Part shown: in pieces, positions 39,667 to 50,904 of the stretch
Numbering within the stretch: the stretch's first letter is position 1
Layout: each line of letters starts with the position of its first letter
Assembly: GCA_034521465.1 (NCBI GenBank)
Contig: JAXHMN010000010.1
Location: 186,001 to 250,000 of the forward strand
Direction: 5' to 3'
Length of the DNA stretch: 64,000 bases
Source of the DNA: SURF-28 sp034521465
GTDB lineage: Bacteria > Bacteroidota > Ignavibacteria > Ignavibacteriales > Melioribacteraceae
Translations under genes and position numbers: made by a program
The notes under the pieces: generated by a model
What the model was told of the DNA's origin: nothing
What the model saw: only the letters and a program-made list of their open reading frames with translations
Databases searched by the model: none

Positions 39667-40782
39667 TTATTGTTTTTTAATTGTAACTGTTCCGTTGTTT
39701 ACTCTTAAATTTATTTCAGGTCCGCCGCCGTTAATTTCGAATTGCCCGATAACATTATGTCTTTCTGTTGAGATGCGTCCTTCAAAATCCGATTTGATTA
39801 GATCTTTTCCGTTCCGGTTGTATGACTCAACATCAGCGTAAACTTCGGCTTTAATTCCGGAGGATAGTTGAATTTCAATATCTCCGCTGCCAGTTCGCAA
39901 ATTCGATTTTCCGGTTAGTGATTGAAGACCGAGATAGATATTACCGGCGCCGGTTTTTGCGCGGACTTCCCCATTAATTTTATGTAAGCTGATATTGCCG
40001 CCACCTGTGCTTACATCAACTTTTCCGTTTGCTTCTTTAATAGCTATGTTCCCGCCGTGTGTACTTGCATCAACTCCGTTAAGGCATCTACCTAATTCAA
40101 TATTTCCGCCGAATGTAGTTACTTCTAATTTTTCTTTAGCTAAATTGACTTTGATTCTGCCTCCGAAAGTTGTAACCTTTTTGGATCCGGCAATTGACTC
40201 GATCTCTATATCGCCGCCCATTGTTTTTATTCCTTCGACAAACCCTTTCAAGTTGTCAGCTTTAATATCACCGCCTTGGGTAGAAAGGTATGTTGTACCA
40301 TCTACATTATTTAGAGAAATATCTCCACCCATCGTTTCAAGTTTTACATTACCGGAAACTGATTTCAATTCGATATCACCACCCATTGTATTTACTGCAA
40401 CGTTTCCGTTTATGTCGGTTTCTATTTCAATATCACCGCCGGTAGTGTGCAAATCAAGATTGTAATTTTGGGGGACGGTAATACTATACTCTGCGCTGCG
40501 TCCCCAGCCCCATTTGCCGGTGTAGTTTACAGTTACATTTCCATTTTGCTCATCTAGCTTTAGCGCTTTTTCATCATCCTGATCGAGTCCGTCAACTTTT
40601 ACAAGGACTTGATCCTTTTCCCAAGTATTGATTTGTATATCACCGGGATTCACTTTAACCTCAAGAGTCCCCCCTTTCTTTGCGGTTAGTGTTTTGGCGA
40701 TAGCTTCTTGTTGAAGTTCAGCACTTGCTAAAGAAACTGCAAAGAGCAAAAAAATTATTGATGTGATTTTCATTTTTAACAT
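39667..40782 (-). CDS. Secreted DUF4097-like beta-solenoid, T-x-GG repeats (paralogue)
   Basis: It has the same plan as the preceding entry: a signal peptide ending SLASA, a domain with NPGDIQINTWEKDQVLVKV (compare DIIIEGWEKNIVDVNVDI in the paralogue), then about ten repeats of T-x-GG-(D/N)-I. These include HTTGGDIEIE, NTMGGDIELK, ETMGGDISLN, TTFGGNIELG, STHGGNIAIK and STGGGNISLH. The third repeat position is more varied than in the neighbour. The two genes probably arose by tandem duplication. It follows the anti-sigma gene by one base, so it is part of that operon. Confidence 0.85.
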   Translation of the reverse strand: MLKMKITSIIFLLFAVSLASAELQQEAIAKTLTAKKGGTLEVKVNPGDIQINTWEKDQVLVKVDGLDQDDEKALKLDEQNGNVTVNYTGKWGWGRSAEYSITVPQNYNLDLHTTGGDIEIETDINGNVAVNTMGGDIELKSVSGNVKLETMGGDISLNNVDGTTYLSTQGGDIKADNLKGFVEGIKTMGGDIEIESIAGSKKVTTFGGRIKVNLAKEKLEVTTFGGNIELGRCLNGVDASTHGGNIAIKEANGKVDVSTGGGNISLHKINGEVRAKTGAGNIYLGLQSLTGKSNLRTGSGDIEIQLSSGIKAEVYADVESYNRNGKDLIKSDFEGRISTERHNVIGQFEINGGGPEINLRVNNGTVTIKKQ

Positions 40783-40783
40783 T

Positions 40784-41743
40784 TTATTTAACCTCCTGAA
40801 TTAAGGAAGCGGCTCTTAAACGAATATAGTTTTCATCATCGCTCTTTAATTCATTCTCAATTACGTTTCTTAATTCATTGTCTATTGATCTGCCTTCGTA
40901 CTTCATTTGTGCAAGTGCATTTATTGCACCAACTTTTAAACCGGGATTTGTATCATTCGCGAGCACAAATAATAAAGCATCTCGTATATCTTCAGCGAAT
41001 GGATATTTCATTAGTGCATTTAGAGCTTCTCTCCGTACGCCGTCGTTTTCATCTGTTTTCAATGCATTGATCAAGGCAGATTTTATTTTGGGATCTTGCA
41101 CAGTTACTTCGGATGAACTTGATGACAAAGTATTTACGGTTCTAATTCTTACACCGGGATTGTCGCTCTTTGTTAATGCAGCAGCTAATAATCTTTGTAC
41201 ACGCGGATCTTTGATGTCACCTTTGAATGTTACCGGTCTAACGGCGTCAAATTTTATTTCAATTTTGCCTTGGTTATCAAATGGATTTTGAAAACGAACG
41301 TTGGAAATGTTAAGCTCATCTCTATTAATTGCATCAAGATCAATTTCAGTTTCGTTTGTGTTGAACCGAGATGTTGAGTTATTGAAAATTACAAACCCAA
41401 GTAAAAACCCAAATAATAATGTAACCGCCATCCCGTAAGCCGGGGCATAATTTCCGAAAATCAGCTGCTTGATCGAATTTACAAATTTTGTTGATAGTGA
41501 TTCTTTATTCTTTTCGAGTTCAACTTTATTTAATAGCTCACTTCTAAATTCATTGAGCTTATCATCACTAAGCATTTCGGGCTTGGTTCCGGAAATAGTG
41601 GAGTAAAACTTTTTCAATTCCTCGTACTCACGTTTATATTCATCTGATTCCATCAGATGATTTTCGACAATTTCTTTTTGTTCATTGTCGAGTTCATTCA
41701 TCACGTAAAGTTGAAGTAACTCTTGTAATTTTTCTTTATTCAT
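40784..41743 (-). CDS. Membrane anti-sigma factor with C-terminal HEAT repeats
   Basis: I start at the ATG at 41743, seven nt after a good Shine-Dalgarno sequence (GAAGGG, which overlaps the sigma stop). The cytoplasmic N-domain (MNELDNEQKEIVENHLMESD) has the anti-sigma helical fold without the zinc His and Cys. One helix (about residues 100-122: YGMAVTLLFGFLLGFVIF) crosses the membrane. The periplasmic part carries HEAT repeats (KSALINALKTDENDGVRREA, LNALMKYPFAEDIRDALLFV, KVGAINALAQMKYE). Sensing a periplasmic or envelope signal through the HEAT domain is inference. Confidence 0.88.
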   Translation of the reverse strand: MNKEKLQELLQLYVMNELDNEQKEIVENHLMESDEYKREYEELKKFYSTISGTKPEMLSDDKLNEFRSELLNKVELEKNKESLSTKFVNSIKQLIFGNYAPAYGMAVTLLFGFLLGFVIFNNSTSRFNTNETEIDLDAINRDELNISNVRFQNPFDNQGKIEIKFDAVRPVTFKGDIKDPRVQRLLAAALTKSDNPGVRIRTVNTLSSSSSEVTVQDPKIKSALINALKTDENDGVRREALNALMKYPFAEDIRDALLFVLANDTNPGLKVGAINALAQMKYEGRSIDNELRNVIENELKSDDENYIRLRAASLIQEVK

Positions 41744-41747
41744 ATCT

Positions 41748-42326
41748 TTACCCTTCAAGTACAGTGCTTAATTGTTCTTTCATTTTTTGTGAAGCATTAA
41801 AAAGATATCTTTTAACAGTTCCTTCTGCACACTGCATCATCTTTGAAATTTCTTTTATTTTATATCCGTCAAAATGTTTTAATGTAAATGCCATTTTCTG
41901 TTGTGCCGGCAGTTGTTCAAGCGCTTTGTTTATTTGTTCTTTCTTTTCCTTGTTTTCTAAATTCTCACTCACGTCATCCCCCGATTCAATAAAGTCGCTT
42001 GCGGTTCTCACTTCTTCTTCATCTCGGCTCACCGTTTTGTCAATTGAATCGTGACTCATTTTTTCTCTTTTTGTTTTATGTGTAAGACAAACATTTGTCG
42101 TTATCCTGAAAAGCCAAGTTGAAAATTCACTTTTGAATTTGAAATTTTTTAGTCCGCGAAAAACTCTGATGAAAACTTCCTGGTAAATATCTTTTGCGTC
42201 ATCTTCGTTATTTCGAAATGACATTGCAATATTTACAACCTGCCGGTCGTAGCGGTATATCAATTGTTCAAAAGCCAATTGATCTCCTTTTTGCGCTCTT
42301 TTAATTAGTTCGAAATCTTCAATCAT
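41748..42326 (-). CDS. ECF-type RNA polymerase sigma factor
   Basis: The 192-residue protein has region 2 (AFEQLIYRYDRQVVNIAMSF, DAKDIYQEVFIRVFRGLKNF, FSTWLFRITTNVCL) and region 4 (ALEQLPAQQKMAFTLKHFDG, KIKEISKMMQCAEGTVKRYL). The linker is acidic and long (EEEVRTASDFIESGDDVSEN). The gene is intact and starts an operon with the HEAT anti-sigma factor and two solenoid proteins. It is typically autoregulated, but I could not identify its promoter with confidence in the 282 nt upstream. Confidence 0.92.
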   Translation of the reverse strand: MIEDFELIKRAQKGDQLAFEQLIYRYDRQVVNIAMSFRNNEDDAKDIYQEVFIRVFRGLKNFKFKSEFSTWLFRITTNVCLTHKTKREKMSHDSIDKTVSRDEEEVRTASDFIESGDDVSENLENKEKKEQINKALEQLPAQQKMAFTLKHFDGYKIKEISKMMQCAEGTVKRYLFNASQKMKEQLSTVLEG

Positions 42327-42608
42327 AGTTAAGCTCTATTACATTAGACTTGTTGTTCTCTGAAAGGTTGTAAGGAAATATGAGGAATTTTTATGAATTT
42401 TGGGAGAATTTTAGCGGATTGCTGTAGACTTTATGGAACTGTTTCAAAAATAACAATTTATAAAAATTGAACGCAGATGACACAGAAAAAACAGATTTTC
42501 GCTGATTAGTATTTCTCTACTTAATCAATGTTTGTCCGTCTTTTATAACTGCACAGGAAAAAATAACAGAATTTTAACGAAGAACCGTTTTATTAATTGA
42601 ATTTTACT

Positions 42609-43076
42609 CTACAATACCAAACTTTCCGGCATCTTTACAGCAATAACTTCGCCCTTAACACAAAGTTCATCCTCTGCAAAGAGTTCTACATCAACGATAA
42701 CTTTTTTGTCTTTTACTTCACGGATCTTCCCTTTCAAAATTAATTCCGGTCCAAGGGGAGTTGGCTTTAGATAAGTTACATTAAGTTGTGCAGTTACAAA
42801 ACGAAGCGGTGGATCGGTATCCATTTCTCTTCCTTCGTGTTTGTACATTGCCGCTGCGGCAGAACCGGTTCCGTGACAATCAATTAAAGAAGCAAGCAAA
42901 CCACCGTAAACATAACCGGGAATTGCTGTGTGATATTCTTTCGGTGTGTATCGTGTTATCGTTTCATCGCCATCCCAATAAGTTTTTATTTGGTGACCTT
43001 TCTCATTCAGTTTACCACAGCCGTAACAGTGTGCTACATCGTCGGGATAGTAATCTTGAAATGCTAGTTTTTGCAT
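42609..43076 (-). CDS. PaaI-like hotdog thioesterase
   Basis: The 155 residues form a hotdog fold. VYGGLLASLIDCHGTGSAAA carries the Asp-x3-Gly region where PaaI-type thioesterases place their catalytic Asp, and NVTYLKPTPLGPELILKGKI supplies the beta sheet. The N-terminal DDVAHCYGCGKLNEKGHQIK with CYGCG is common in a subgroup of uncharacterised family members. The likely substrate is an acyl-CoA, unknown which. It is a single gene, 282 nt from the sigma operon. Confidence 0.82.
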   Translation of the reverse strand: MQKLAFQDYYPDDVAHCYGCGKLNEKGHQIKTYWDGDETITRYTPKEYHTAIPGYVYGGLLASLIDCHGTGSAAAAMYKHEGREMDTDPPLRFVTAQLNVTYLKPTPLGPELILKGKIREVKDKKVIVDVELFAEDELCVKGEVIAVKMPESLVL

Positions 43077-43120
43077 AACATATTCCTTTTTGCCGAGTAA
43101 ATTAAAATTTTATTAGGCAT

Positions 43121-43152
43121 AAAAAAAGAGCGGCATTGGAAGCCGCTCTTTT
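43121..43152 (-). terminator. Intrinsic terminator of the giant T9SS gene
   Basis: An 11-bp stem, AAAAGAGCGGC (43124-43134) with GCCGCTCTTTT (43142-43152) and loop ATTGGAA. On the minus strand it is followed by a run of seven T. It lies 18 nt beyond the stop of the minus-strand gene at 43170. Confidence 0.9.
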
Positions 43153-43169
43153 AACCAAATTAAGAGATG

Positions 43170-46100
43170 CTACTTGATCAATAACATCTTCTTGGAAATG
43201 TTTACATTCGCACCTTCTAAACTATAGAAATAAATTCCGGAAGCTAAAGATGTTCCGTCAAAATTTGCCGAGTGATAACCGACTTGTAATTGTCTATCAA
43301 TCAGTGTCATTACTTTTTGTCCCAATACATTATATACATTCAATTTGTAGTTACCCGATTTTGGAACTGCAAATTTTATAACTGTGCTTGGATTGAACGG
43401 ATTCGGGTAATTTTGAGAAAGTTCATATTCAGTCGGAATACTCTTAATGTCATCTTCCACGTTTGTAATAGTTCCATTGCCGATTGTTAGTAAACTACTA
43501 TTCGAAAGTTGTTCCTCATTCAGATTATAACTCGCATTAACTTCGGTTGAAGAACTTGTATTGAGTTTCCTAAATCTAACCGAAGCAATTTCACCGTTTG
43601 AAATTTCTTCTAAGTTAGTTGCAACTACCGAAAGCGTTCCATTATTATCTGCAGTTCTCAAATTCATTATGTTCGAATGAACATTAATGAATTCAAGTTC
43701 ATTTGGATCGTATTCAAACTGTATTTCAGCTGACTGAACATTGCTGGAGTTTTCTAGTCTGATAGGAATTGAAAATGTTTCGCTATCTTCAAACTCCCCG
43801 CCGTTAAGAACTATTGAACTACTTGGTGAAACACTTGGGAATACAAAATCCCAATCATGCAAATAAACAAAGAATATTATTCTGAGGTAATCTTTAATGT
43901 TAACATGACCATCGAAATTTACATCCGCATTAATGAATGCTTGTCCGCTTAACGGATAAATACCAACCCAGTGATAGATGACCGCAAGCGCATCATAAAT
44001 ATCAACGATATAATTTAAAGTTGCATCTCCTCGGTTCTCAGATGTACCGGAATTATCGCTGTAAGTTACAGAACCGTCAACAACTGTCAGAGGAGTTTCT
44101 AAAACATCTACCGGCCACTCTGCCGATGAAGCTGATAGATCAGCGCTGCCTGCATTACCATCAATGACCTGGAAAGTTAGATAAAACATTGTTCCACTAT
44201 TATTTAATGGATTTGCACCGGAAAGAATTATATCAACTGTTCCCGGGATAGCCGAATAAAAAGTTCCAGTCCAACCGTAATCGTTAACCAAGGTTCCGGC
44301 ATCATAGTCGCCGTATAAGAATTTCAGTTTGCTTGCATCAAAATGAATTTTACCTTGCAGTAAGTAATCGATTTTGAAGCCGCTTGGTGCAGTAAGATCG
44401 ATTGGGATTGTAACGTATGAACCGGCTACAGTAGTTGATGACCCAATAGTTATTGTCGGATCTACCGCAACTGTATTTATGGTAAAGACAGCATCACTGA
44501 TATCGAAAATACTTGAGTTGTCGGTGTCACTTATTCTCACCAAACATTCGGTTGAGTTAATATTCGGAACTGCGAAAGTATACGAACCGGAGGAAGCATC
44601 CACGGAAGTTGCGACTGTATTCCAGCTTGAACCGTTGTCGGAAGAAAATTCGATATTAACATTTGTCACATCTGAAGAAGTCCAAGCTATATTTTCAGTA
44701 TCTCCACCGCTCCAAGTTTCTCCTCCGTTAGGCGAAGTTACTTCAACGACACTGCATGATGGAATCGGATCATCAATGTTTCTGAAATATTCTGCTTGCA
44801 TTGTGAAAGCAGGATTTGGATTATGCGTTAGCACCGTAAATTCCAACTTCGGGAAACAACAACCGGAACTGTTCTTGTTACAATGTTTGTCCAAGTTGAA
44901 CCATCGTAAGAATAATCAAATGCGAAATCATTACCTGTTCTTACTACACGCAAGTAAGCGGGAATAGGTCCGCCGATTGGTTGATTAACTTGAGCACCAA
45001 ATGAAGCACCATAACCGTTAGCATAAAAATATGTTTGTCCGCCAAAATATGTTTCAAATCTCAATCGATAACCAGCGCCTTGCACAATAATACCCTGCAT
45101 TTGATAAGTTGATGATGGGACAGAATTAAATTTCACTTCAACTCCAAAATCATCATCATGAACAGTTTGCAAAACTCGCGGTGCTAAGTTTTGAGAAAGA
45201 TCGTGAGTACCCTCGTTACCCAGGATAGAAATTTCAAGAACACCGTTATTTATTCCGAAAGTTGATTGCACCTGTTTGAGTACCTGCGCCGGCATCGTAT
45301 GGATCGTAAATTGTCCAATACGATTCAATATTAGGTCCGCAAAATTGATCTGAAAACGGAAGTGAACTTGCATCAGGTGTTACGGTGATAGTAAAGTTTT
45401 GAACTGCTGTTTCTCCATTACCATCATCAACAATAAGTTCAACAGTGTGTGCACCTAAATTACCGCTAGTTGGAGTTCCGTATAATGCAGCGCTGCCATT
45501 TCCGTTATCATTAAAAGTCAACCAGCTTGGCAATGTTGGAGCTGTTATAGTTAAAACATCTCCTGCATTCGGATCCGAAGTTGTAATATTATAAAGATAA
45601 GCTTGATCTACTTGTGCATTTGAAATCGGAGAACTTGTAAACTGAGGAGCAAAATTGCCACTCAAAGGTTCAATCGAAATTGTACCCCATGTAACATCCG
45701 CATTGTGAGTAATAAGTAATACTGAACCATTGCGATCTGCAATAACAGCATCAATCATATAGCTCGAAGGTTCTGATGTGCCATCTTCCCAAATTTTTAC
45801 GGAGAATCTACTATTTCCCCCGCCAACATCCTCTGATTTAGCTTTGAGAAAGTATCTTTTATTAGCACTAAGTGAGTAGGTGGTTGTAGCTGGAACTGCA
45901 GTAGGATAAGTCCAAATCTCTTAATTTATTCGAATTGCCATACCCATCCAATTGCCTCGAGCGGCCATTGTGTTCTTGGTGATACCGTGCCGGTCGTGTC
46001 CTTGCCATCCAATAGCAAAACCAACACCGGAACCGCTAGATATAGAATGAATAGTCATTTCTGCAGTAACTTCATAGTTGGTTGTCCAAGTTTCATCCCC

Positions 46101-48211
46101 AAGGGCAATTAATCTATCATATCCCGGTTCAGTAGTACGAATTCCATCGGGAGTTAATTCCCATAAACCATCAACAATATTTGCTAGATTGTTTATATCA
46201 TCTATACTGCCTAAGGTTTTCCAATCCGCAGTGTATGGGAGAGACCAAATATTACCTGCTTCGTAATTTAATGTAATTGATTCTGTTGTTTGCGTTCCCA
46301 ATGCATCGGTTGCGGTAAATTCAACAGTATTAACTCCGTCATTTAAATCAGCATAGTCAATTTCTGTTACGAAATCTCCGGCACTCAATAAGCGTGTTCC
46401 GTTCGGTCCGATATTTAACGAGACAGAAGAGCCGCCGTTAAGTTTATATGATAAACTTGTTACTCCATTATCATCCGAAACTCTTCCTAGATATTAACCC
46501 ATTGCTGAGGATTGCCAATATTACCGAATGTTTGATTATCTCCGTACCAAACTTCAATTGTTGGTGGATCGGTAATTTGTGTATCGGTATCTGTAATCGG
46601 ATCATCACCACTCATGAAGTAATCTGCGCTGGCAGTAAATGCAGGATTTGCGCCGGCATTTCCTGAAGTAAATCCAACCTGAGTAAACCGATAATGCTTG
46701 AGTAAAGGTTGAACCAATACTCCAAGTAGAGCCATCATAAGAGTATTCGAAAGTCCAGTTGTCTCCGACCTGGTAACCCTTAAGTATCCCGGTATCGAGG
46801 CAATCGATCCGACTGTTTTTGCTTGTGGAGAATTTGTACCGTTTATAAAAGCAGCAAATAATTTTGCGCTGCCAGTATGAATATGTATCAAATCTCAGGT
46901 AGGTGTCATTATCTTCCTGAACAATCAGTCCTTGCAATTGGGTTGAAGCAGAAGGAACGGATTCAAATTTAACTTCTATCTGCAAAATCATCATCCGGAG
47001 CAGGCTGTAATAATCTCGAAGCATTATTGTTTGTATTCCAAAGATCGTGTGAAGTACCTGAAGGAACACCGATTTCTGCATTTGTCCCGGTTAATGTTAA
47101 TGTACCATCGCCGGCTGGATTATAAAAAGTCCAAGGTGATTGTAATGTCGTTTCAGGATAAAAATCATCCGAGACAATATTTACTCCTGCTGAAAATTCA
47201 TAAGCTCCGATATCAACGGTACCTTCTAAAATTCTATCGTTGCCGTCAAGATCATATGCGCCGGTCATCCAGGCTTGATTTAGTCCGGCATTAATTAGTG
47301 TTGAACTTGATGTTAAATGGAAATCATTAGAAGCAGTATTTTCAAATAAAGGGTCATCCGTTGTGTTACCAGTTCCGCCAGGTAAAGCTGGAGTTGAAGA
47401 ACTATAATCAAAAGTATAACCACTGCCGCTAGTTTGCCAATTATCTCCATTATTGAAATAGATAATTGAATTAATAATTGTTGAGTTATCCTTCGCTCTA
47501 ATACCAGCGCCTTGGGGAGCGGTATTATTAACGATAGTACAATTCTCGACTATTCCTGCTTCCCAAATATTTACTACCCCACCGTAAACTTCAGAAGAGT
47601 TACCGTATATTATACTTCCTCGCAAAGTACCGCCGTTTAATAATCTTACACCACCGCCGTAACCATTGGAGGAATTATTATTGGCTGCATTATTAGTTAT
47701 AATACAATTATTAATTAAGCCATCGTTATCAGATTGCTATTCCGGCACCATCTCTAGCTTGGTTTCCGGTGACAAAGCAATTTTGAACAGTTCCGCCACT
47801 AATAATATTTACACCTCCACCGTGACCATTATCTAGAGCGCTGGGGTTATAACCATTTTGAATTGTAAAACCATCCAGCACAGCATCAGCGTGATTGATA
47901 TAAAAACATCTTGTTGCGTTATTTCCATCAACAGTTGTTGTCGAATACCCGTTAACACTTTGAACGGTTATCCCTTTTGTGATAGAAACATCTGTTGATA
48001 AATCGTACGTGCCGTCACCAACAAGAACTAAATCTCCGGCAATTGCCGCATCAACTGCGACTTGAATATTTGTGGCAGCATCAGTCCAACTTGAATAGGG
48101 TGCATTATTCCCTCCCGTTGGCGATACGTATAATGTTGCTTGTGCGTACACCGTCGCTTGCGATATATATAGAAGTGCGACGATGAAAAACAGAGTGAAT
48201 CTGGTTTTCAT
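43170..48211 (-). CDS. Giant T9SS-exported multidomain protein (many frameshifts)
   Basis: About 1,680 aa if the frames are joined. The order is: signal peptide (ending ATVYAQATLYVSP); right-handed beta-helix with a choice-of-anchor end (DPLFENTASNDFHL, DIGAYEF, to 47190); laminin-G/DUF1349-like module (47165-46640); Ig-like module (to 46265); another beta-sandwich (to 45690); Ig-like (NFAPQFTSSPISNAQVDQAY); second DUF1349-like module (45340-44830); Kre9-like Ser/Thr-rich domain (SPNGGETWSGGDTENIAW); cohesin-like domain; dockerin-like pair (ADVNFDGHVNIKDYLRI); second cohesin-like domain; and C-terminal sorting domain (SQNYPNPFNPSTVIKF, ASGIYFYSL). Frames change at about eight points. It is probably an extracellular glycan-binding or glycan-degrading protein; no catalytic residues are assigned. 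Confidence 0.82.
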
Positions 48212-48362
48212 CTTTACCTCTTTTTGTTAGTCGATATTTTATTCGGGGAGTAAGAGGCAAAAGTGATACCACTTTTTTATTTAGATTTTAGTTGATAATT
48301 GATCTTTTTAAAATTTCGAAGTGTATCAGAATGGAGTAAAGGATTGATTTGATGCAGGAAAG

Positions 48363-48441
48363 AAATCCCGGGATTTTTCAAAAAGAATAGCAGAACCAAA
48401 AATTCATAGTTCACTTTTAAACTGGCAAATCCCGGGGATTT
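48363..48441. promoter_or_regulatory. Paired palindromes AAATCCC/GGGATTT
   Basis: A perfect 14-bp palindrome AAATCCCGGGATTT (48363-48376) and a near-identical AAATCCCGGGGATTT (48427-48441) lie 50 nt apart, between the cydB stop and the start of the T9SS gene. They could be operators for the T9SS gene or pair with each other as a hairpin ending the cyd transcript. Confidence 0.45.
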
Positions 48442-48448
48442 TTATAAA

Positions 48449-49476
48449 TCAATAACTCATCGCGTTAAGTTTTACTTTACCTCTAAAAATCCAATAGATA
48501 CTTATTGTATAAGCGAGCACAAATGGAATATCGATAATTGCCATTATCAACATTATGTTAAGAGTCTTTTGTGATGAAGCTGCATTATATATTGTTAATG
48601 AAAACTCCGGATTTGGATTTGATAGCACGATATTTGGGAATAGCCCAATCGCAAACAATGCTAACAGTGCGGCAATACTTGCTGCAGAAGAAAGGAAAAC
48701 CCTGAACTCTCTGCCGTGATGAATTTCTCTCGGAATGTTTGCAATCGCAAGCATGTTTAATAATGCAACAAGAAATAAAACCGGTTCTGCTTTAAAGTGG
48801 TCGATCATATGCGGATAGTAAATTAACGTTGCCATTGTTGTTGTAACATACATGATCACAAAAAATATGATTGTATTGTTAACCCAGCCGCTAACTCTTT
48901 TCTGAAGTTCGCCTTCTGTTTTTAAGACTGCATAAATTGCGCCGTGCATCATGAATAATGCAACTGTTGTTATACCTACCATCAGCGTGTAAGGAGTAAT
49001 CATTGAGAAAAAACTTCCTGCATATTCTTTATCCGCTCCAATCGGAACACCCGTAATTATATTACCGAGAGCAACACCCATTAACAGTGCAATCAAAATA
49101 CTCGAAACACTAAACGCAACATCCCATGCCTTTCGCCATTTTTTTCCGGGTCTTTTACTTCTAAATTCAATTGCTACAGCACGGAAAATTAATCCGGCTA
49201 GCAGCAACATGAACGCCGTATAGAATCCTGAGAAAACCGTTGCATAGACATGCGGGAATGCGGCAAACAATGCACCACCGCCGGTAACCAGCCAAACTTC
49301 GTTGCCGTCCAAACCGGGCCTATTGAGTTCATCATTAATCTTCGTTCGGTGTCATCTTTAACAAGTAAATGTAATGAGCCGACTCCCAAATCGAAACCAT
49401 CCAAAATCGCATAACCGGTCAGCAATACGCCGATTAGAATAAACCAAATTGTATTTAAGTCAAATGTGAATTCCAT
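48449..49476 (-). CDS. cydB: Cytochrome bd oxidase subunit II (one frameshift)
   Basis: The start is MEFTFDLNTIWFILIGVLL, with GYAILDGFDLGVGSLHLL and RRLMMNSIGPVW. After one indel at about 49305-49315 it continues DGNEVWLVTGGGALFAAFP, the family motif GPVWDGNEVWL being split by the slip. Eight to nine helices follow, with FSMITPYTLMVGI. About 341 aa, usual for CydB. With CydA it forms the high-affinity quinol oxidase used at low oxygen. It is 21 nt downstream of cydA. Confidence 0.94.
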
Positions 49477-49497
49477 TATTCATCCTCAAATTTAATT

Positions 49498-50870
49498 TTA
49501 GTGATTTAAAACTCCCTTTTGTTTTTCATATTCTGAAGAAATGGTATCAGGCTCTTCCGGACCATGTTGAATTTTTTCATTCAACAAATAAATAAAGAGA
49601 ACAAAGAGAAGAGCATATATCACAAAAAAGAGAATTAGTGAAAAGATCACTTGATTTGCATCAACAACTTTCGATAAACCATCAGCCGTTCTTAATAAAC
49701 CGTAAACAATCCAAGGTTGTCTTCCTACCTCAGCTGCAATCCACCCAATTTGATTTGCAATTTGAGGACCGAGCACCGAGAAGACCAAAATCCATAGCAG
49801 CCATTTTGTTTCGAATAGTTTCTTCCGTTTGATATAAAAAACACTTACCAAAGAAATTGCAATTAAGAAAAAACCTATTGCAATCATTAAGTGATATGCT
49901 TGAAAAACAATATTTACCGGTGGTCTGTCTTCCGGTTTGAATGCATTTAATCCGGTTACTTCTTTACTTGCATCGCCATGAATCAAAAAGCTGAGTAACC
50001 CCGGTACAGCAATACCGTATTTTACTTACTTGTTTTTGATCATCAACCCAACCAAATAAATATAAAGGAGCAACTGCTGATGAATCATAATGTCCTTCGA
50101 ATGCAGCCATCTTAGCAGGTTGATTTTCACTTACACCAATTGCACTTTGGTGTCCGGTAAATAACTGAAAAAGTGATGCGAACAAAGCTAAACCTAATGC
50201 AATCTTCATTGAAGCTTTTGCAAACTCAACATGTTTTTTTCTAATTAAATAATAAGCGCTAACGCTAATTACTAAAAATGCACCGGCAAGCCAGCAGCCG
50301 GAAGAGAACATGTGATAATCTTTCCATAGAGGAGGGATTAAAAACCATTTCCCAGAAATCAGTGATTTCCGCTCTCATATTCATCCCTTCGCCAACTAGG
50401 TGATATCCCGCTGGAGTTTGCTGCCATGAGTTTGCAACAACAATCCAAACTGCGCTTAACATTGATCCAAGCGAAACCATAACTGTTGAAAAGAAGTGAG
50501 TTTTAGGGCCAACTTTGTCCCAACCAAATACTAACACGGCAAGAAAACCGGATTCAAGAAAGAAAGCGAAAATGCCTTCTGCCGCAAGTGCACTTCCGAA
50601 AACATCTCCAACAAATCTGAAATAAGTTGCCCAGTTTGTACCAAATTCAAACTCCATAACTATACCGCTTGCAACTCCGATTGCAAAGGTTAAAGCAAAA
50701 ACCTTAACCCAAAATTTTGTCATGCGCTCATAAAGAGGATTTTTAGTTTTTAGATACATTCCTTCCATAATTACCAAAAGTACACCTAGCCCAATGCTTA
50801 AAGGCGGAAAGATGTAATGGAAGGCAATAGTAAATGCAAATTGAATACGAGCAAGTATTTCAACATCCAT
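49498..50870 (-). CDS. cydA: Cytochrome bd oxidase subunit I (two frameshifts)
   Basis: The N-terminus ILARIQFAFTIAFHYIFPPL has the haem b595 axial His region. GVASGIVMEFEFGTNWATYF, GIFAFFLESGFLAVL and ANSWQQTPAGYHL are family landmarks. The Q-loop region is short (FEGHYDSSAVAPLYLFGWVD), and the C-terminal EVGRQPWIVYGLLRTADGL is intact. Indels at about 50290 and 49975 split it into three open stretches that join to about 457 aa. It lies between the Rrf2 regulator and cydB in one minus-strand operon. Confidence 0.94.
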
Positions 50871-50904
50871 TTAATTATTCTCCGTAGTTTTATTAGTAGA
50901 AAAT

